A DNA stretch of 6,023 bases. Source: Flavobacteriales bacterium. Its GTDB lineage: Bacteria; Bacteroidota; Bacteroidia; Flavobacteriales_D; Sanyastnellaceae. Where the stretch lies: positions 1 to 6,023 of the forward strand of contig CANHYZ010000143.1 in the NCBI GenBank assembly GCA_947464885.1, written 5' to 3'. This document shows positions 1 to 6,023 of this stretch, in pieces (within the stretch, counting starts at the first letter, position 1; every line of letters begins with the position of its first letter). A program made the position numbers and the translations under genes. The notes under the pieces were generated by a model. That model was not told the DNA's origin, ran no database searches, and worked only from the letters and a program-made list of their open reading frames with translations.

Positions 1-246
1 CAATCCGTGATCGAAATGACACCGTCATTCTCGCTTTATCCGAACCCATCGAACGACCGCGTGACGATTGCCGGTTGGGCTACGCAAGCCGAAGTTACCA
101 TCACGGATGTGAGCGGCCGCATCGTTCGTGAAGAGCGCTTACTCAACAATCAATTGGAAACAGCGTCCCTCACCGATGGCGTATACATCATCAGCCTGAA
201 ACAAGGAGAACGATCAGCAAGCATGCGCTTGATTGTTCAACATTGA
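1..246 (+). CDS. C-terminal T9SS sorting domain of a secreted protein (5' partial)
   Basis: The frame is open from the first base to the TGA at 244-246 and gives 81 residues, so this is the end of a larger protein whose start lies left of the window. The GTG at position 7 is in frame but is not a convincing start, because the domain is normally a C-terminal appendage. Visible features are the sequence SLYPNPSND near residues 11-19, a short beta-rich stretch with VTITDVSGRIV, and an ending of the form LTDGVYIISLKQG...RLIVQ. These match the type A C-terminal domain (the 'Por secretion system' sorting domain) of Bacteroidota. In that family the domain directs export across the outer membrane by the type IX system and is usually cleaved or used for surface attachment. 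The activity of the passenger protein cannot be known from this window. Transcription probably ends at the hairpin just downstream. Confidence 0.9.
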   Translation, partial: QSVIEMTPSFSLYPNPSNDRVTIAGWATQAEVTITDVSGRIVREERLLNNQLETASLTDGVYIISLKQGERSASMRLIVQH

Positions 247-266
247 TTTAGATAAATTGAAAAATG

Positions 267-295
267 AAAAAGCCGGGTAATACCCGGCTTTTTTT
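267..295. terminator. Bidirectional intrinsic terminator between convergent genes
   Basis: The 7-bp GC-rich stem GCCGGGT (272-278) pairs with ACCCGGC (282-288) around a 3-base loop. It is flanked by an A-run on the left (267-271) and a T-run on the right (289-295), so it has a U-tract on either strand. It lies between the stop of the plus-strand T9SS gene and the end of uvrC on the minus strand. The uvrC TAA (294-296) overlaps the end of the T-run. Serving both transcripts is inferred from this symmetry. Confidence 0.9.
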
Positions 296-2105
296 ATTCC
301 TCTAAGTTGGCATTGAAATGCTTAAAGATCACCAAGGCCATCTTATTATTGACTGCCTTCTGTAACTCCTCCAAACTTGCCTCCTTCACCGCTTGAACGG
401 TCTTGAAATGATGAATGAGCGCTTGGGTAGTATGCATGCCTACACCTTTGATGTCGGTCAACTCCGAACGGATAGCATCCTTGCTTCTGCGGTCGCGGTG
501 CTTGGTGATACCGAAACGATGCGCCTCATCACGCAAACGCTGAATAAGCTTCAACGACTCACTGCGTTTATCCAGATAGATGGGCAAACTATCCCCCGGG
601 AAATAGATTTCCTCCAGGCGTTTGGCGATGCCAATGATGCCGATTTTCCCATATAAATCAAGCTTTACCAAACTCTCAATGGCCGCACTCAGCTGGCCCT
701 TTCCACCATCGATGATGATGAGCTGCGGCAGTGTTTCACCTTCATCGAGCATGCGACGGTAGCGACGAAACACCACTTCCTTCATAGTGTCAAAGTCATT
801 CGGCCCCTCCACCGTTTTCGGATGAAAGATGCGATAATCCGCCTTGCTGGGTTTTGCATTTCTGAAAACAACACATGCACTCACGGGATTCGTTCCCTGA
901 ATGTTTGAGTTATCGAAACACTCGATGTGACGCGGTAATTCCTTCAAGTGCAAATCCTTTTGCATCGTCTCCAATACACGGTTGACGTGACGTTCAGGAT
1001 CAACCATCTCCGCCTGCTTCTGCGCATCAAGCATGTAATGCGTGCTGTTGCGCTCAGAAAGCTCCACCAACTTGCGCTTGTCGCCTCGCTGCGGTGCATG
1101 GAGTTCAACCCCGGGCCAATCCAGCTCGAGCTCGAAAGGCAAAAAGATGGTCTTCGACTGACTCTGGAATTTCTCGCGGATATCAATGATAGCGAACTCG
1201 AGCAACTCGGCATCCGACTCATCCATACGCTTCTTGATTTCCGTTGTGTATGACTGCACAATCACACCATTGCTCACCTTCATGAAATTCACATAACCCG
1301 CCTGCGGGTCGCTCGAGATGCTGAATATATCGACATCGTGGATACTCGGATGCACAATGGTACTCTTGGCTTGAAAGCCTTCGAGCACTTCCATTTTTTC
1401 CTTCACTTCCTGCGCTAGTTCAAACTCATAGCGCGATGAAAACTCCTGCATGAGTTGCTTCAGATCGCGCACCAAATCGGCATAATTACCCTTCAGGATT
1501 TTCCGAATCGCTTCCACACCGCGGTCGTAATCCTCCATCGACTGCTTTCCCTCGCACGGACCCTTGCAGTTTCCCAAATGATACTCCAGGCATACCTTGA
1601 ATTTCCCTGATTTGATATTGGTCGGCGTTAATGCCAAGTTGCACGTACGCAAAGGATACAACTTCTTAATTAAATCCAGCACGGCATGCATCGTACGACC
1701 GGATGGATACGGACCGAAATACTCCGAGCCGTCGCGTATCACCTGACGCGTGGGAAACACCCGCGGAAAATCTTCTTTCTTAATCACAATGCTGGAGTAC
1801 GTTTTATCGTCCTTCAACATGATGTTGTAACGCGGCTTGTACTTCTTAATCAGCGAATTTTCCAGCAAGAGCGCATCCAACTCGGTTTCAACAACGATGT
1901 ACTTGATGTCGGCGATTTTGCGCACGAGCACCATCGTCTTGCCATTCTCGTATTGATTCTTATTGAAATAGCTGGAAACACGGTTCTTCAGGTTCTTGGC
2001 CTTGCCCACGTAAAGCAAATCACCCTTGTCATCGTAATACTGATAAACCCCCGGATCAGCGGGTAAAAGGCGCACAAGATGTTCGATGTGTTCGGGAGCC
2101 GGCAT
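294..2105 (-). CDS. uvrC: UvrABC system protein C, excision nuclease
   Basis: This is the dual-incision nuclease of nucleotide excision repair. It is recruited by UvrB at a lesion and cuts on both sides of it. With the ATG at 2105 it has 603 residues, close to the usual family length. The N-terminal GIY-YIG nuclease shows PGVY (18-21), YVGKAKNLKNRV (from 32) and the TELDALLLENSLIK block. Four cysteines (C155, C172, C180, C184) have spacing resembling the Fe-S cluster reported for E. coli UvrC. The UvrB-binding UVR motif is at about 208-243. The RNase H-like domain has apparent catalytic D398 (CFDNSN), D437, D466 (IDGGKGQ) and H529 (RDEAHRF). A helix-hairpin-helix follows at about 549-570, and its second hairpin looks degenerate. 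An in-frame GTG at 2123 would add six residues, but a promoter-like -7 box lies between the two starts, so the ATG is preferred. The gene is transcribed divergently from the SDR gene and ends in the terminator T-run. Confidence 0.97.
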   Translation of the reverse strand: MPAPEHIEHLVRLLPADPGVYQYYDDKGDLLYVGKAKNLKNRVSSYFNKNQYENGKTMVLVRKIADIKYIVVETELDALLLENSLIKKYKPRYNIMLKDDKTYSSIVIKKEDFPRVFPTRQVIRDGSEYFGPYPSGRTMHAVLDLIKKLYPLRTCNLALTPTNIKSGKFKVCLEYHLGNCKGPCEGKQSMEDYDRGVEAIRKILKGNYADLVRDLKQLMQEFSSRYEFELAQEVKEKMEVLEGFQAKSTIVHPSIHDVDIFSISSDPQAGYVNFMKVSNGVIVQSYTTEIKKRMDESDAELLEFAIIDIREKFQSQSKTIFLPFELELDWPGVELHAPQRGDKRKLVELSERNSTHYMLDAQKQAEMVDPERHVNRVLETMQKDLHLKELPRHIECFDNSNIQGTNPVSACVVFRNAKPSKADYRIFHPKTVEGPNDFDTMKEVVFRRYRRMLDEGETLPQLIIIDGGKGQLSAAIESLVKLDLYGKIGIIGIAKRLEEIYFPGDSLPIYLDKRSESLKLIQRLRDEAHRFGITKHRDRRSKDAIRSELTDIKGVGMHTTQALIHHFKTVQAVKEASLEELQKAVNNKMALVIFKHFNANLEE

Positions 2106-2112
2106 TGGGATG

Positions 2113-2142
2113 CAAAGTAACACCTAATAACAACCCACACCA
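2113..2142 (-). promoter_or_regulatory. Candidate uvrC promoter (Bacteroidota type)
   Basis: Read on the minus strand, TTACTTTG (2120-2113) matches five of the six fixed bases of the Bacteroidota -7 box TAnnTTTG. It ends seven bases before the uvrC ATG. The -33 element is weak: only TGG at 2142-2140 stands at the usual 19-base spacing, against the consensus TTG. The implied start site is within a few bases of the ATG, so the mRNA would be leaderless or nearly so. This is inferred from pattern only. Confidence 0.4.
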
Positions 2143-2155
2143 TGCAACTAGAAAA

Positions 2156-2186
2156 ATGGAATAAGGCCACTCCGGCAGTACCTTCG
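2156..2186 (+). promoter_or_regulatory. Candidate promoter of the SDR/epimerase gene
   Basis: TACCTTCG (2179-2186) matches the Bacteroidota -7 box TAnnTTTG at all but one fixed base. ATG (2156-2158) lies 20 bases upstream and matches two of three bases of the -33 TTG. The box ends seven bases before the start codon at 2194, the same distance as in the divergent uvrC promoter, so a very short or absent 5' leader is implied. Confidence 0.4.
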
Positions 2187-2193
2187 CCACGGT

Positions 2194-3204
2194 ATGAATT
2201 TGATTACGGGAGCCACCGGGATGTTGGGAACGCACATCATGATTGAACTGCTCAAACGCGGTGAATCAGTGCGTGCGCTTCGACGCTCTCAAAGCGACAT
2301 CGCCATGGTGTCGCGCGTATTCGACTTTTATCAATCCCCCCATTTTTCGAAGATCGATTGGGTCGAAGGCGATGTGCTCGATATGTATTCTCTCATCGAT
2401 GCTATGGAAGGATGCTCGCGCGTCTTTCATTGCGCCGCCATCGTGTCGTATCATCCCGATGATCGCCAAACGATGTACGCCATCAACGTCGAAGGCACCG
2501 AGAATGTCATCAACGTTGCACTCCAACAAGGTGGCATCAAGGTCGGCTTTGTAAGTTCCATCGCGGCCATTGGAAAGGCCAAGAACAATGACACCGTGGA
2601 TGAAGAATCGGAATGGGTGGATGGCGATTTCAATACGCATTACGCCATCACCAAGCAGCGCTCAGAAATGGAGTTCTGGCGCGGCATTCACGAGGGACTT
2701 GACGGCATGGCTTTCAACTGCGGCTTCATCGTCGGTCCGGGCGATTTCACCCGCAGCAGTCCGAGCCTCTTTCTGAAAATCAGCGAAGGCATGATGTTCT
2801 ATCCACCGGGAGGCAGCGGATTCATCGCCGCAGTAGACTGCGCGCACATCATTGTTGAGCTCACACTGTCGAGTATAAACGCAGAACGCTACATTCTGGT
2901 GAGTGAAAATCTCTCCATGAAAGAATTGTTTCAATCCACAGCAGAAGCGCTCGGGGTGCGCGTACCCTCCATAGAAGCGAAACCGTGGATGATGCACACC
3001 GCGCGATGGGTTGAATCACTGCGCGAAATGCTCGGTGGAAGAAAAGCATTGGTGACCGCCGAAACCGTGCGCAATGCTGCGGTTCGTTTTTACTTCAATA
3101 ACGAGAAACTTCGGAAAATCTATAGCGCACCGTTCACTCCGATACAAGACGCAATTCGCCAGACGGCCGCATTCTATAACCTCCGACAGAAAGGAAGAAA
3201 CTAG
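2194..3204 (+). CDS. NAD(P)-dependent epimerase/dehydratase family protein (extended SDR)
   Basis: This 336-residue protein has the layout of an extended short-chain dehydrogenase/reductase. The N-terminal Rossmann nucleotide-binding motif TGATGMLG carries glycines G6, G9 and G12. It is followed by GDVLD (59-63), the VFHCAA strand (77-82), an INVEGTENV helix (97-105), the SS pair at 121-122 and the catalytic YAITK motif (Y150, K154). The second half, with RSSPSLFLKI (187-196) and a PPGGSGF loop (204-210), should form the substrate pocket. The family includes nucleotide-sugar epimerases, dihydroflavonol-4-reductase-like enzymes and 3-beta-hydroxysteroid dehydrogenase-like enzymes. The general pattern resembles the reductase-like branch, but the substrate cannot be assigned. 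The product is predicted to be cytoplasmic, with no signal peptide. The ATG at 2194 is the first start after a promoter-like box and begins exactly at the Rossmann strand. The TAG stop is shared in a CTAG with the converging lipoprotein gene, and no terminator is visible between them. Confidence 0.88.
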   Translation: MNLITGATGMLGTHIMIELLKRGESVRALRRSQSDIAMVSRVFDFYQSPHFSKIDWVEGDVLDMYSLIDAMEGCSRVFHCAAIVSYHPDDRQTMYAINVEGTENVINVALQQGGIKVGFVSSIAAIGKAKNNDTVDEESEWVDGDFNTHYAITKQRSEMEFWRGIHEGLDGMAFNCGFIVGPGDFTRSSPSLFLKISEGMMFYPPGGSGFIAAVDCAHIIVELTLSSINAERYILVSENLSMKELFQSTAEALGVRVPSIEAKPWMMHTARWVESLREMLGGRKALVTAETVRNAAVRFYFNNEKLRKIYSAPFTPIQDAIRQTAAFYNLRQKGRN

Positions 3205-3575
3205 CGCGAAACGTCGGCCACCGAATCGCGGCTCCATTTCATTTGCTCCAATCGCAGCGCAACATCCGATTCGATTTCCAGCATCTCCTCCGCATTCAAA
3301 CTGTAGTAATCGTATGCGTTCAGGTATTGCTCTTTGGTCATGTGATGACGATCAAACAGCCGATTGTAATGCGCTGTAATGGGAAACTCTGATGTATCCA
3401 CACGCTCATAACTTGTGCTGTATGCGCCCTCCAGTAAGCGCACTTCCGTGAGCACTGTGACAAACGTATCGCGCGGAAGCAGATTATCGGGCGCCGCAAT
3501 GGCTGCAGGCTTATCTGCGCAACTGCAAAGAGCCAGCAACGTCAACAGCGCTATGGCAACAATCAGATTCTTCAT
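3201..3575 (-). CDS. DUF4296-like small lipoprotein
   Basis: This 124-residue protein starts with a lipoprotein signal: a short K-containing n-region, the hydrophobic stretch LIVAIALLTLLAL, and then LCSC, which makes C19 the likely lipidated cysteine. The mature part, with LLPRDTFVTVLTEVRLLEGAY at 32-52 and a MTKEQYLNAYDYYSLN segment at about 79-94, resembles the DUF4296 family found in Bacteroidota. That family has no established function. The protein should be anchored in the cell envelope. The start codon overlaps the pyrC stop in an ATGA (3575-3572), so translation is probably coupled to pyrC. The TAG stop lies in the CTAG shared with the plus-strand SDR gene. The family assignment comes from pattern recall and is less certain than the lipoprotein call. 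Confidence 0.8.
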   Translation of the reverse strand: MKNLIVAIALLTLLALCSCADKPAAIAAPDNLLPRDTFVTVLTEVRLLEGAYSTSYERVDTSEFPITAHYNRLFDRHHMTKEQYLNAYDYYSLNAEEMLEIESDVALRLEQMKWSRDSVADVSR

Positions 3576-4912
3576 CGATTAAATGTTAAACGGCTGCCCA
3601 AACTGCCTTCAATAATGTGGCTGTTATCGTACACCTTATGACCATTCACCCAAGTCGTCATCACTTTACTGGTGAACACCTGTCCTTCAAAGGGTGACCA
3701 TCCACACTTGTAAAGCAGATTGTCCTTAGTCACTTGCCATGGATCATTCAAGTCCACCAACACGAGGTCGGCGAAATAACCTTCTCGAATAAATCCGCGC
3801 TTATCGATGGCAAACATATCGGCGACGTTGTGCGATGATTTGCGCACAATTTTTTCCAGCGTGAAAACTCCTTGATGATGCAGCTCTAGCAAAGCAACCA
3901 GTGCATGCTGCACTAGCGGTCCGCCACTCGGAGCATTCAGATAAGATTGCTCTTTCTCCTCGATGGTGTGCGGCGCGTGATCGGTAGCGAGCACATCAAT
4001 ACGGTCGTCGTTGACCGCGGCGCGAATCGCTTCGCGGTCGGCGGCAGTCTTCACGGCCGGATTCCACTTGATATAATTGCCTTTGGTTGCGTAGTCATCA
4101 TTGGTAAACCACAAATGATGCGTACAGGCCTCTGCCGTGATTTGCTTTTCCTTCAACGGAATATCGTTGCGGAATAAATCAAGCTCCTTCGCCGTACTGA
4201 TATGCAGGATGTGCAGACGCGTTCCATGACGCTTAGCCATTTCAACGGCCGCTGCAGATGATGCATAACATGCCGCTTCATCGCGAATGAGATGGTGCGC
4301 AGTAACCGGCACATCATCACCGTACTTCGCTTTATAGCGTGCCAGGTTGGACTTAATCATCGGATCCACCTCGCAATGCAGTGCAACAAGTGTCTTCACT
4401 TGAGCGAAAATCATATTCAAAATTCCGCAGCTCTCCACAAGCATATCGCCTGTGCTGCTTCCCAAGAAAATCTTCACGCCGCAAACCGTTTTCGGATCAA
4501 CCTTGAGCAGCTCATCCAGGTTATCATTCGATGTCCCCATGAAGAAGGAATAATTCGCCAGCGACACTTCTGCGGCGCGCGCGTACTTCTGCTCGAGCAG
4601 TTCAATGGTGGTGGCGGGCGGCGACGTGTTGGGCATTTCCATATAGGAGGTTATGCCTCCGGCAACGGCTGCGCGCGATTCGGTGTACAAATCACCTTTG
4701 TGGGTGAGGCCCGGTTCACGGAAATGAACCTGATCATCAATCAGTCCGGGAAGCAGGTATTTTCCTGTGGCGTCGATGGTTTCGTCAGCCTCGGTTTGCG
4801 CAGTACCCACTTCCGAAATTCGGGTGATGGTTTGGCCGGTAATCAACACATCGCACAAGCGGATAGCGTCTTCGTTAACTACAGAGACGTTGCGAATGAG
4901 TGTCGTTTTCAT
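3572..4912 (-). CDS. pyrC: Dihydroorotase
   Basis: This 446-residue amidohydrolase interconverts N-carbamoyl-L-aspartate and dihydroorotate in de novo pyrimidine synthesis. The length and motif order fit the long bacterial dihydroorotase class. An N-terminal beta-sandwich segment leads to PGLIDDQVHFREPG (55-68), with metal ligand H63 and substrate-binding R65. MPNTSP (93-98) carries the substrate-contact asparagine N95. GVKIFLG (145-151) has K147 in the position of a carboxylated bridging lysine. H179 (ALHCEV), H236 (HILHIST) and the catalytic D311 (ATDHAPH) complete the site. One oddity is that the first histidine of the usual HxH pair is glutamine Q61. The C-terminal end returns to the sandwich domain (FADLVLVDL). 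The ATG follows the mannosyltransferase stop after two bases, and the 3' end overlaps the lipoprotein start by four bases, so the gene is in the middle of an operon. Allantoinase or hydantoinase is a less likely alternative. Confidence 0.95.
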   Translation of the reverse strand: MKTTLIRNVSVVNEDAIRLCDVLITGQTITRISEVGTAQTEADETIDATGKYLLPGLIDDQVHFREPGLTHKGDLYTESRAAVAGGITSYMEMPNTSPPATTIELLEQKYARAAEVSLANYSFFMGTSNDNLDELLKVDPKTVCGVKIFLGSSTGDMLVESCGILNMIFAQVKTLVALHCEVDPMIKSNLARYKAKYGDDVPVTAHHLIRDEAACYASSAAAVEMAKRHGTRLHILHISTAKELDLFRNDIPLKEKQITAEACTHHLWFTNDDYATKGNYIKWNPAVKTAADREAIRAAVNDDRIDVLATDHAPHTIEEKEQSYLNAPSGGPLVQHALVALLELHHQGVFTLEKIVRKSSHNVADMFAIDKRGFIREGYFADLVLVDLNDPWQVTKDNLLYKCGWSPFEGQVFTSKVMTTWVNGHKVYDNSHIIEGSLGSRLTFNR

Positions 4913-4914
4913 AA

Positions 4915-5646
4915 TTAGGATTGATGCTTACGTGAAACCCTTCTAAAGCGCATCTTCAGCACGCCCAGGACTGCTTCATTGAAAATATTCATGCTCATCT
5001 TGCTTGTTCCAAATTCGCGGTCCACAAACGTAATCGGGACTTCCACAATCTTGAATCCAAGCTGATTGGTGTTGTATTTCATTTCTATCTGGAACGCATA
5101 GCCGATAAACTGAATGCTATCCAAATCAATGGTCTCCAAAACTTTTCTGCGGTAGCAAACGAAGCCCGCGGTGCAATCGCGTACGCCCAACCACAAGATG
5201 CTGTTAACGTAAACCGAAGCACCAAAGCTCATAGCTAATCGTTTGAACGGCCAATTGGCCACCTTACCGCCCTTCACATAGCGCGAACCTACCGACATAT
5301 CGCCGCCCTGCACCGTACATCCGTCATACAAGCGGATGAGGTCTTTCGGATTGTGGGAGAAATCGCAGTCCATTTCGAAAATGAACTCATACGCACGTTC
5401 CAGCGCCCATTTGAATCCTGCGATATAAGCTGTACCGAGACCCAGTTTTCCCTTGCGCTCCAAGATGTGCAACTTACCTGAGAATTCCGCCTGCAATCCT
5501 TTCACGATTTGCGCCGTTCCGTCGGGCGAACCGTCATCGACAATCAACACATGAAACGCCTTCGGCAAGGCGAACACGGTGCGCAGCATACGCTCGACGT
5601 TTTCCTTTTCGTTGTAGGTGGGTATGATGACGAGGCTATCGGACAT
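4915..5646 (-). CDS. DPM1-like polyprenol-phosphate mannosyltransferase (GT2)
   Basis: This 243-residue GT-A glycosyltransferase resembles dolichol/polyprenol monophosphomannose synthases, which transfer mannose from GDP-mannose to a polyprenyl phosphate carrier at the cytoplasmic face of the membrane. The N-terminus VIIPTYNEKENV leads to VDDGSPDGT (36-44). The metal-binding DxD is D93/D95 in EMDCDFSHNP. GSRYVKGG (120-127), RDCTAGFVCYRR (156-167) and VDREFGTSKMS (209-219) follow, all characteristic of this subfamily. No C-terminal membrane segments are present, so it is the short soluble or peripheral form. A basic tail (RFRRVSRKHQ) could help it contact the membrane. The sugar donor and lipid are inferred from the family. 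The start overlaps the end of the HepT-like gene by 11 bases, and the stop is two bases before pyrC. A promoter-like sequence lies 25 bases upstream of the ATG, inside the toxin gene. Confidence 0.9.
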   Translation of the reverse strand: MSDSLVIIPTYNEKENVERMLRTVFALPKAFHVLIVDDGSPDGTAQIVKGLQAEFSGKLHILERKGKLGLGTAYIAGFKWALERAYEFIFEMDCDFSHNPKDLIRLYDGCTVQGGDMSVGSRYVKGGKVANWPFKRLAMSFGASVYVNSILWLGVRDCTAGFVCYRRKVLETIDLDSIQFIGYAFQIEMKYNTNQLGFKIVEVPITFVDREFGTSKMSMNIFNEAVLGVLKMRFRRVSRKHQS

Positions 5647-5992
5647 TCGGATCGTCTAATTTATCTAGTAGCAAAAGTACATCTTGTTTGAGCAAGGGTA
5701 AATGATTCTTAAGGATTGACCACATAATGGTGTAATCAATTCGATCGTACTCGTGCGCAATTCGGTTTCTAAATTGTACTATGCGTCTGGCATTTTCTAT
5801 TTGAGTAAAGGGGTCCTTACGCATGATGCGCAGGACACATTCACCTATTATCTCCAGTTTGCGCTCAACAGCGTAAACCGTTCTCCTATCCTCTAAAAAC
5901 TTCTTATAGCTCGCATGATCGCTGATGAACCCATCAATTTCATCAATGGATGTTTTAATATCATGCAATTCCTTGAGAATCTCAAGCGCCAT
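5636..5992 (-). CDS. HepT-like HEPN-domain ribonuclease toxin (DUF86)
   Basis: This 118-residue, largely helical protein has the size and pattern of the HepT/DUF86 family. Helix-forming segments surround YAVERKLEIIGECV (40-53) and the HEPN catalytic motif Rx4HxY, seen as R75-NRIA-H80-E-Y82. In characterised MntA-HepT toxin-antitoxin pairs, HepT is an RNase. Its partner MntA, a minimal nucleotidyltransferase, neutralises it by adding AMP to the tyrosine of this motif, which would be Y82 here. The ATG at 5992 overlaps the end of another open frame by 11 bases, as expected for a cognate antitoxin upstream. The gene's end overlaps the mannosyltransferase start by 11 bases. G+C is about 40% (143 of 360 bases, 5641-6000), against about 53% in a 180-base sample of the adjacent gene (5401-5580). 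This suggests horizontal acquisition. The active motif is intact. Toxicity and target are inferred from the family. Confidence 0.85.
   Translation of the reverse strand: MALEILKELHDIKTSIDEIDGFISDHASYKKFLEDRRTVYAVERKLEIIGECVLRIMRKDPFTQIENARRIVQFRNRIAHEYDRIDYTIMWSILKNHLPLLKQDVLLLLDKLDDPNVR
5672..5701 (-). promoter_or_regulatory. Candidate promoter for the mannosyltransferase-pyrC operon, inside hepT
   Basis: Read on the minus strand, TACTTTTG (5679-5672) is a full match to the Bacteroidota -7 box TAnnTTTG. TTA (5701-5699) sits exactly 19 bases upstream and matches two of three bases of the -33 TTG. The box ends 25 bases before the glycosyltransferase ATG, leaving a leader of roughly 20 bases. 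It lies within the last codons of the HepT-like gene, so the downstream genes could be transcribed without it. Confidence 0.5.
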
Positions 5993-6023
5993 AGATTTTC
6001 ACTTTTGACTTCTCAATACTCTG
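5982..6023 (-). CDS. Tail of a possible MntA-type nucleotidyltransferase antitoxin (5' partial)
   Basis: On the minus strand from the window edge, only one of the three frames stays open to the toxin start. It reads QSIEKSKVKIYGA and stops at TGA (5984-5982), 11 bases inside the HepT-like gene. The other two frames hit stops within 24 bases. The position immediately upstream of hepT, the overlap, and the short basic end followed by IYG are compatible with the C-terminus of a small MNT-domain antitoxin. Thirteen residues cannot identify a family, so the assignment rests mainly on the usual mntA-hepT gene order. Confidence 0.45.
   Translation of the reverse strand, partial: QSIEKSKVKIYGA

Noticed and set aside
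7..9. GTG at position 7 as the true start of an 79-residue gene
   Set aside because: The frame is open to the window edge and the sequence is a T9SS C-terminal domain, which belongs to the end of a larger protein.
1686..2066. Plus-strand open frame of 126 codons opposite uvrC
   Set aside because: It is antisense to the conserved GIY-YIG and cysteine region of uvrC, and its protein resembles no family I know.
2106..2123. GTG at 2123 as the uvrC start
   Set aside because: It would add only MLLCIP, which is not typical of UvrC, and it lies upstream of the probable -7 box, so the ATG at 2105 fits better.
2266..2640. Minus-strand open frame of 124 codons within the SDR gene
   Set aside because: It is antisense to the Rossmann and YxxxK regions, whose motifs are clearly real. 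It has no independent support.
3204..3260. Possible terminator after the SDR gene
   Set aside because: No stable stem followed by a T-run was found, and the GC-rich bases here are coding sequence of the lipoprotein.
4292..4918. Plus-strand open frame of 208 codons opposite pyrC
   Set aside because: It lies antisense to a well-conserved dihydroorotase, has no recognisable motifs or promoter, and looks like a by-product of the codon use of pyrC.

Overview
The window looks like chromosomal DNA from a member of the Bacteroidota. The evidence is a type IX secretion C-terminal sorting domain at the left edge, a DUF4296-like lipoprotein, promoter boxes of the Bacteroidota TAnnTTTG type, and almost no Shine-Dalgarno sequences. 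Most of the window is near 50% G+C by eye. The last ~360 bases fall to about 40%.

Layout from left to right. (1) Positions 1-246, plus strand: the C-terminal end of a secreted T9SS cargo protein. (2) A strong hairpin terminator at about 267-295, between two convergent genes. (3) uvrC on the minus strand, encoding a nucleotide excision repair nuclease. (4) A short divergent promoter region (2106-2193). (5) A plus-strand extended SDR / NAD-dependent epimerase-type gene. (6) A tail-to-tail junction where one CTAG supplies the stop codons of both converging genes. (7) A tightly packed minus-strand gene string entering from the right edge. In transcription order it is the tail of a possible MntA-type antitoxin, a HepT-like HEPN ribonuclease toxin, a DPM1-like polyprenol-phosphate mannosyltransferase, dihydroorotase (pyrC), and a DUF4296-like lipoprotein. 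Successive genes overlap by 11, 11, minus 2 (a 2-nt gap) and 4 bases.

Most of the genes are housekeeping: DNA repair, pyrimidine synthesis, and glycosyl-carrier lipid synthesis. The most notable part is the right end. An AT-rich toxin-antitoxin-like pair is joined by overlapping reading frames to the front of the mannosyltransferase-pyrC-lipoprotein operon. A good match to the Bacteroidota promoter lies inside the 3' end of the toxin gene, which would let the housekeeping genes be transcribed independently of the toxin. No tRNA, rRNA, CRISPR array, insertion sequence or obvious direct repeat was seen. No stretch longer than 100 bases lacks a gene.
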